Shown here in pieces: positions 59,068 through 64,000 of a stretch of 64,000 bases of DNA (positions within the stretch are counted from its first letter, which is position 1; every line of letters starts with the position of its first letter). This DNA is from Siminovitchia thermophila (lineage in GTDB: Bacteria > Bacillota > Bacilli > Bacillales > Bacillaceae_C). The stretch is from contig NZ_JAFBFH010000004.1 of the NCBI RefSeq assembly GCF_016909185.1, positions 62,001 through 126,000 of the forward strand, written 5' to 3'. Under the pieces are notes generated by a model, which saw only the letters and a list, made by a program, of their open reading frames with translations, was not told the origin of the DNA and searched no databases. The translations under genes were made by a program, and so were the position numbers.

Positions 59068-59170
59068 TCATCGCTACGTCAAAATACTTCGCTTTCCGCA
59101 GGTCTCTTCAGCTTCTTCGGCTTTCCTGCGGGATCTTCAGCTCGAGCTATTCCCGCAGGAGTCTACCTAT
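59068..59170. repeat. GC-rich palindromic repeat (family C)
   Basis: TCCTGCGGGATCTTCAGCTC pairs with GAGCTATTCCCGCAGGA, and a second, shorter arm (TCCGCAGG) precedes it. Similar CTGCGGG/CCCGCAG palindromes are known in several Bacillaceae genomes; only one copy is seen here. Confidence 0.6.
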
Positions 59171-59211
59171 TTTGACCACGCTAAAAGCTTGCGTATTAAG
59201 CACTGGGGCAA

Positions 59212-59377
59212 TTTATCCCGCATGTAAGGTGCCGTAAAAAAGACTCCCACTTCAAAATCTTGAGCGAATACAAAAGGCCTAAGTGTGAGAAAACGGCACC
59301 TAAATGCCCGATTGGTTCAACTAACATTCAGTAGGAGATGGAAGAAAACGCCTACTGAATGAAGTTTCACTTTATCC
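59212..59377 (+). repeat. Repeat family B, tandem copy 1
   Basis: 152-bp unit (59219-59370) between TTTATCC at 59212 and 59371. Both hairpins (GGTGCCGT/ACGGCACC and CATTCAGTAGG/CCTACTGAATG) are complete. Confidence 0.9.
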
Positions 59378-59531
59378 CGCATGTAAGGTGCCGTAAGACT
59401 CCCACTTCAAAATCTTGAGTGAATACAAAAGATCTAAGTGTGAGAAACGGCACCTAAATGCCCGATTGGTTCAACTAACATTCAGTAGGAGATGGAAGAA
59501 AACTCCTACTGAATGAAGTTTCACTTTATCC
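59371..59531 (+). repeat. Repeat family B, tandem copy 2
   Basis: 147-bp unit (59378-59524) sharing its left TTTATCC with copy 1 and its right one (59525-59531) with copy 3. It is nearly identical to copy 3. Confidence 0.9.
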
Positions 59532-59685
59532 GGCATGTAAGGCTCCGTAAGACTCCCACTTCAAAATCTTGAGTGAATACAAAAGATCTAAGTGTGAGAA
59601 ACGGCACCTAAATGCCCGATTGGTTCAACTAACATTCAGTAGGAGATGGAAGAAAACTCCTACTGAATGAAGTTTCACTTGATCC
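59525..59685 (+). repeat. Repeat family B, tandem copy 3
   Basis: 147-bp unit (59532-59678); left arm of hairpin 1 has mutated to GGCTCCGT; right flank is TTGATCC instead of TTTATCC. Confidence 0.9.
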
Positions 59686-60018
59686 CGCTCAGTTACTTTT
59701 TTTCCGGACGGTAAAGACAGAAAAATATCTGAAACAGTCATACATCCTCGAATAACATTTTGAAATGGTGGCGACTTTCTTTCATATGTCTACAAGCATC
59801 ATTTTTAAATGCCTGATCTTCCCGGTTCGATGTTCGTTTATAACTTTGAATCTATGCTTTTTCTTTCTTTTTACAATCAAAAAGGGCTGTGTGAGGGTTC
59901 GCGCTGTTTTGCTTGAGTATTGCATTGTGAATCGTTTTGCCACGATAATGTATACTAGAAGCAGGATTGTAGAGGTAGTCTAACGCCTAGGCACCCTAAA
60001 CGAATCGATCGGGTTTAT
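59686..60018. other. Gap between repeat copies
   Basis: About 330 bp. A 72-codon frame at 59765 reads as hydrophobic-rich random sequence and has no ribosome binding site. Nothing supported. Confidence 0.45.
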
Positions 60019-60162
60019 TTTATCACACATGTAAGGTGCCATATACACCACTTCAATACTTGAGTCGATACAAAAGGTCTAAGAGGGAAAAACGGTATCT
60101 AAATGCCCGATTGGTTCAACTAACATTCAGTAGAAGCCCTACTGAATGAAGTTTCACTTTAT
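60019..60162 (+). repeat. Repeat family B, degenerate copy 4
   Basis: 132-bp unit (60026-60157) flanked by TTTATCA and TTTATGG. Hairpin 1 has decayed (GGTGCCAT versus ACGGTATC); hairpin 2 is shortened to CATTCAGTAG/CTACTGAATG with a tiny loop. It ends 54 bp before the PucR-type gene. Confidence 0.85.
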
Positions 60163-60216
60163 GGCGGATGAATAAATGGTTGTGGCTTCACCATTTATTT
60201 GCAGGGGGTTAAGAAC

Positions 60217-61869
60217 ATGTCTAATGAGCTAACGCTGACCGTACAAGATATTATGCGTCGTCCTCTTTTTCAACGAGCTAACATGATTGCCGGATTAAAA
60301 GGGAGAGATCGTCCGGTAGAGTGGGTGCATATTCTCGAAGATGGCCACTCTGGCATTGAGATCAATGGAAATGAATTCATTCTGACGACTGTTCATTTTT
60401 TTGATCGTGCCAAAGACGTATATATGTCTTATTTGAACGAGTTATTACGTCAAAAAGCGGCTGCGCTATGTGTCGTGGCTACAGCCGAACAGATTCCGAG
60501 TGACGTATGTCGATTTGCCAATGAGTATGAATTTCCGATTATTTTGTTGGATGACAAAGTCAGATTTGTCGATATAACAAAGGATATCCATATGTCTATT
60601 GTGAATGACCATGCGAAAACGGTTTTAGAATTGGAAGCTTATTCAAAAGAGCTATCTCATCTCACGTTACAATCCAGAAGTATCGGTCATATTTTGCAGG
60701 CTTTTTATCGATTCACCTCACACCACATTGTATATTATCCGATGGAGGGAAATGCTGTTACGTTACCGCAGACTCAAAAGCAAGATTATGAGAGTTGTAT
60801 ACAAATATTCCATGAACAGATTCTCCGTGACCATCAAGGGGCACTCACTCGAACTGAAACGATAACGGCTGGCAACATCACCATTTTATATCAACCAGTA
60901 ACGGCAATGGGGCAAGTACTCGCGTATGTTGCTGTTCTGCTGCATGAGGGCGGGGGCGATCGTTATATGACTCGTGCGTTGGATTATACGGTAACAGCGA
61001 TCGCGCATCACTTATTACGGGAATTATTTATTGAAGAACGAAATTTACAGAATCAAGCATTGTTGTTAGATGATTTGGTGAACAACCGAATGCAAAGTGA
61101 AGAATTGATGCGGACGAAGCTAGGGATTGTTACTCAAGATATTCATAATTTTTCTTATTATTGTGGCGTGATTCAGTGGGGCTTTTCGAAGTCGAATTGG
61201 AATGTGGGGGAACGTAATTCATTATTGCAGAACATCGCTATTGTTACGAGGACGATTATGAACCGGCATCAGTTTCATCCGATTACTCTTACAATGGGCA
61301 ACCGTCTTTATTTTCTTGTTTATCAAGTGCAAGCGGAACATAAAAATATGTTGCCCATTCAAAAGCGAATTGAAACAGCGACAGATCAAGTGAAACATGC
61401 GATGACTCAATTTTTAACAGATGGGGATTTTCTGATTGGCATGAGTAAAGCCAACCATATGTTGACGGATGCATATGAGGCGTTTCAACAAGCGCGGCAA
61501 GTGATTGAAGTGGCGCAAATTACGGAGTCTTTTACGGATCCGTTTTATGAACACATCGGGATTTTTCGCATTTTACTCAATGTAAAAAACAATCAGACTA
61601 TTCATTCGTTAATCCAAGATTATGTGGGAGAGGTATTGAAACATGATCAACAAAATGGGGCGGAATTATTAAAAACCCTTAAAGCGTATTTGAATAATAA
61701 TGGTTCCAAACAAGCTACAGCCAATGAGTTATTTATTCATCGGCAAACGGTCAATTACCGTGTGGAACAACTGCATGAGTTGCTTGGTGATTTTATGCAT
61801 CCAGACCGTCGTATTTGTATTGAAGTTGCTTTAAGGGCTTATGAATTACATCGTATTCATTTCTTTTAA
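60217..61869 (+). CDS. PucR-family transcriptional regulator
   Basis: 550 residues. The N-terminal about 130 residues (LTVQDIMRRPLFQRANMIAG...) are the purine-catabolism-regulator (PF07905-like) sensor domain; the middle is a GGDEF-like/CdaR spacer; the C-terminus ends with the PucR HTH (LKAYLNNNGSKQATANELFIHRQTVNYRVEQL). Such proteins activate catabolic genes for purines, amino acids or sugars. ATG 60217 follows AGGGGG. Its 3' end overlaps that of the convergent PepD-like gene by 24 bp. Confidence 0.9.
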   Translation: MSNELTLTVQDIMRRPLFQRANMIAGLKGRDRPVEWVHILEDGHSGIEINGNEFILTTVHFFDRAKDVYMSYLNELLRQKAAALCVVATAEQIPSDVCRFANEYEFPIILLDDKVRFVDITKDIHMSIVNDHAKTVLELEAYSKELSHLTLQSRSIGHILQAFYRFTSHHIVYYPMEGNAVTLPQTQKQDYESCIQIFHEQILRDHQGALTRTETITAGNITILYQPVTAMGQVLAYVAVLLHEGGGDRYMTRALDYTVTAIAHHLLRELFIEERNLQNQALLLDDLVNNRMQSEELMRTKLGIVTQDIHNFSYYCGVIQWGFSKSNWNVGERNSLLQNIAIVTRTIMNRHQFHPITLTMGNRLYFLVYQVQAEHKNMLPIQKRIETATDQVKHAMTQFLTDGDFLIGMSKANHMLTDAYEAFQQARQVIEVAQITESFTDPFYEHIGIFRILLNVKNNQTIHSLIQDYVGEVLKHDQQNGAELLKTLKAYLNNNGSKQATANELFIHRQTVNYRVEQLHELLGDFMHPDRRICIEVALRAYELHRIHFF

Positions 61870-63306
61870 AATAGTAAGTAAGTATTCCCACGTTTTCAAT
61901 GTGGATGAAATGCTTAAGTGTTCACTGGGCGTATCAATGTTATGGATGTCAGGACCAATACAGACCGCGTCGACATCCATTTTTTTGACGAGGATGCCAC
62001 ACTCAATTCCTGCATGAGTAGAAACAAATGTCACTTCTTCATTATATGTTTCCTTGTAAATTTTTTTGCAAAGGGAGCGAATATTCGAAGTGGGGTGATA
62101 CGGCCAAGCAGGATATTCTGAATGAAAAATAACACGACTTTGTAATAGCCTGGCTAACACCTTCATTTGCTGGCTGATATGTTCTTGCAAGCTATATACG
62201 GAGCTTCTGATTTCATTTTTTAACATGATGTGATCACTATTTGTCCGCATTGTACCTAAGTTATTCGAACTCTGAACCAATCCAGGGACTTCAGTAGACA
62301 TGCTTTGCACACTATTTGGCATGAATGTTAAAGCTGTTATTACTTTTGTCATTGTTTCTTGGGAAAAGACGTTATTTCCTTTTCGCATCGAGGACGTACA
62401 CTGTACGTAAACTTCAGGATCTGCCATATCCAGTTCTTTCTTTAATGTTTCATCCCATTTAAATATGAATGAATGGATCAGAGGAATATGTTTTCGTTCT
62501 ATCGCAATCGTCGCTTCTGCTTCTCTTGGAATGGTATTTGCCTTTGCGCCTCCGCGAAGGTGAACGAGTTGATAGTCAAAATGTTCCGCGCAATGTTGCA
62601 GCACTCTACCGAGCAGTATATTGGCATTGCCTCTTCCTTTAACGATGGAACCGCCTGAATGTCCACCTTTCAGTCCGCCAATATGAATGTCGTACAGTAC
62701 AGTATCTGGCTGTCTTTTATCGTACATAATCGGGATTGTAAATTCAGCAATCACTCCGCCTGCACTGCTGACAAGCAATGTTCCTTCTTCTTCCGCATCA
62801 ATGCTGATGAGGATACTTCCGTTTAGAAGTGCCGGATCAATACGTTTGGCTCCGTTCATAGTTGTTTTTTCTTCTGTTGTGAGCATGACTTCAAGGTTAG
62901 GATGTGGAATATGTTTCGAATCTAATAATGCCAGAGCATAGGCGATTGCGACTCCGCTATCGGCACCTAGTGAAGTGTCCGTAGCATAGAGCATATCTCC
63001 TTCTATCCTTAATTCAAGAGGGTCTTTGTTAAAGTCATGAGGATTGTCTCGATTTTTTTCACAAACCATATCCATGTTTCCGTGGATAATGACGGTCGGT
63101 GCGAATTCATATCCGAAAGTTGCCGGTTTTTTAATAATGACGTTTTTTGCTTCATCTTGAATGACTTGCAGACGATGTTTGTGAGCAAAGGAAACTAAAT
63201 AATCGCTCATTTGTTGTTCTTTACCTGAACACCTTGGGATACGTGAGACTTCAGAAAAATAATGAAAAATACGGTATTTTGTCAGTTCCTGTATACTTGT
63301 ATACAA
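61846..63306 (-). CDS. PepD-like (aminoacyl-histidine dipeptidase, M20C) homologue with altered metal site
   Basis: 486 residues, full length and collinear with E. coli PepD (KPVVLQ/TVIIHG region, SLGADSG, LKGGHSGG, THAGIECG). Of the five zinc ligands and the general base of PepD, Asp116, Asp170 and the base Glu146 are kept, but the ligand equivalents of His80, Glu150 and His461 are Asn77 (HGNMDM), Lys147 (TEEKTTM) and Asp458 (NIDTPSE). The protein therefore probably does not hydrolyse dipeptides in the usual way. The frame is intact with a good TTG start (63306) and AGGAGGG site, so it is likely a maintained pseudoenzyme. Confidence 0.85.
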   Translation of the reverse strand: MYTSIQELTKYRIFHYFSEVSRIPRCSGKEQQMSDYLVSFAHKHRLQVIQDEAKNVIIKKPATFGYEFAPTVIIHGNMDMVCEKNRDNPHDFNKDPLELRIEGDMLYATDTSLGADSGVAIAYALALLDSKHIPHPNLEVMLTTEEKTTMNGAKRIDPALLNGSILISIDAEEEGTLLVSSAGGVIAEFTIPIMYDKRQPDTVLYDIHIGGLKGGHSGGSIVKGRGNANILLGRVLQHCAEHFDYQLVHLRGGAKANTIPREAEATIAIERKHIPLIHSFIFKWDETLKKELDMADPEVYVQCTSSMRKGNNVFSQETMTKVITALTFMPNSVQSMSTEVPGLVQSSNNLGTMRTNSDHIMLKNEIRSSVYSLQEHISQQMKVLARLLQSRVIFHSEYPAWPYHPTSNIRSLCKKIYKETYNEEVTFVSTHAGIECGILVKKMDVDAVCIGPDIHNIDTPSEHLSISSTLKTWEYLLTILKEMNTM

Positions 63307-63360
63307 ATTTGTCCCTCCTGTAGCACTATCATCTGAATAGGCGGGTAGTCCAATAGATTA

Positions 63361-63402
63361 AAAAAAGAAACAAGCACTGATTTCGTCGCTTGTTTCTTTT
63401 TA
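63361..63402 (-). terminator. Bidirectional-looking terminator between ldcA-like and pepD-like genes
   Basis: AAAAGAAACAAGC/GCTTGTTTCTTTT, 13-bp perfect stem with T-run on either strand; it most likely ends the minus-strand LD-carboxypeptidase transcript. Confidence 0.85.
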
Positions 63403-63521
63403 TTGTAACATATGGATTACAGGGGGACACATGGTGAAATCATACCCCGATCACCCTGCGTTGTGCTGGCAGATGTTTTTCGCAAGGAACAGGAAGGTTG
63501 CATATAATGTTCCGGCGTGAA

Positions 63522-64000
63522 TTATAATACTCCCGATTCTTCAATAATCAGTTGTCGTTTTGTCGCATTTACATATGCTTTCGCACCTATCGGGATTGTT
63601 GCAAGGTCATTTGTATGGCCTAAAGGCAGCCCGTAAAAGGCCGGTTTTTTCACTAGTTGCGTAAAGTGTTCAAAGATTTCTTCCAAGGTTAAAGAGTTTT
63701 CAAAGCCGATATTGTTAAAAGGTATACAATTCACACATTCCCCAAATACAATTCCGACCGCATCGTGGAGCTTTCCGGCATTGTATAAATGGTTCATAAA
63801 ATGATCAATTTGCCATGGTTCCATGTTCCATTCTTCAATGAATAAAATCTTTCCTTTTGTATCTATTTCGTACTCTGTTCCTAGCGAAGCACTTATTAAC
63901 GCTAGATTTCCACCGACAATCTCCCCGCGTGCCTCACCAGGAAAAAAAGTATGCAACCATTTTCTCTCGTCGGCCCGCTTTATTTCTCCCAGTGTTTCAT
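63522..64000 (-). CDS. LD-carboxypeptidase (LdcA/MccF family), 3' part
   Basis: About 159 C-terminal codons; the 5' end lies beyond the window. The frame stays open to position 64000 (ETLGEIKRADERKW...). GGNLALI, ILFIEEW (catalytic Glu region) and GLPLGHTNDLATIPIG (catalytic His region) are S66 peptidase family blocks. Members remove D-Ala from murein tetrapeptides or cleave microcin-type conjugates. The nucleophile Ser is in the missing part. Confidence 0.85.
   Translation of the reverse strand, partial: ETLGEIKRADERKWLHTFFPGEARGEIVGGNLALISASLGTEYEIDTKGKILFIEEWNMEPWQIDHFMNHLYNAGKLHDAVGIVFGECVNCIPFNNIGFENSLTLEEIFEHFTQLVKKPAFYGLPLGHTNDLATIPIGAKAYVNATKRQLIIEESGVL

Noticed and set aside
59212-59685. 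Three 150-bp tandem units as a possible CRISPR or origin
   Set aside because: Nearly the whole unit is repeated, leaving no spacers; hairpins and dispersed copies show it is a repeat element, and no replication genes or DnaA boxes are evident.

Overview
The window is a stretch of chromosome from an endospore-forming, low-to-moderate GC member of the Bacillaceae. This is shown by Bacillus-type gene order and protein sequences (trxB - rapZ - yvcK - whiA - crh / clpP; cggR - gapA - pgk - tpiA - gpmI - eno; secG - est - rnr - smpB - ssrA), a CotD-like spore coat protein, Crh instead of a second HPr, strong AGGAGG-type ribosome binding sites and frequent TTG/GTG starts. The species cannot be named from the sequence alone.

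Layout. (1) 1-7.4 kb: conserved core with a TPR protein, thioredoxin reductase, the rapZ-yvcK-whiA-crh operon and convergent clpP under a CtsR-type operator. (2) 7.6-23.4 kb: an accessory block that begins at a tRNA-Arg(CCG) gene followed directly by a decayed tyrosine integrase. It holds a VOC protein, an unknown 559-residue membrane protein, a lipoprotein and DUF4064 pair, an FMN-binding PPOX-like gene broken by a small mobile repeat, a preQ1-riboswitch-controlled queCDE operon, a wrecked ABC transporter beside a two-component system, several membrane proteins, a YrvL-like protein and a YHYH-domain repeat protein. (3) 23.4-40.9 kb: core again, with a candidate small RNA, a cotD-like gene, rpoN (sigL), the complete CggR-controlled lower glycolysis operon, an MFS exporter, brnQ, secG, est, rnr, smpB and tmRNA. 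(4) 41-48 kb: an alanine/sodium symporter with one in-frame stop under a CcpA-like site, a DUF1259 gene, a PadR/HAAS pair and an ECF sigma factor module. (5) 48.3-54.1 kb: an IclR-type regulator followed by a RocB-like M20 hydrolase and, separately, an amino acid permease plus ureohydrolase; both units carry the same palindrome just downstream of their promoters. (6) 54.1-58.9 kb: CarD-type factor and NAD-type formate dehydrogenase with its DUF1641 partner. (7) 58.9-64 kb: a dense array of dispersed repeats, a PucR-type regulator, a PepD-like protein that appears to have lost three metal ligands, and the 3' part of an LD-carboxypeptidase gene.

Three small repeat families are scattered through the accessory parts. 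One (about 147 bp, two hairpins) occurs in seven copies, one of which sits inside the PPOX gene between two copies of TTTATCC. This gives direct evidence that it moves or was moved. A second (about 140-160 bp) has terminal inverted repeats and a long central palindrome, and ends in T-runs so it may double as a terminator. The most interesting observations are the PepD-like protein with altered catalytic residues, the repeat element caught interrupting a gene, a candidate C-rich small RNA next to cotD, a promoter box shared by the two-component-system neighbours, and the two-site IclR regulon.
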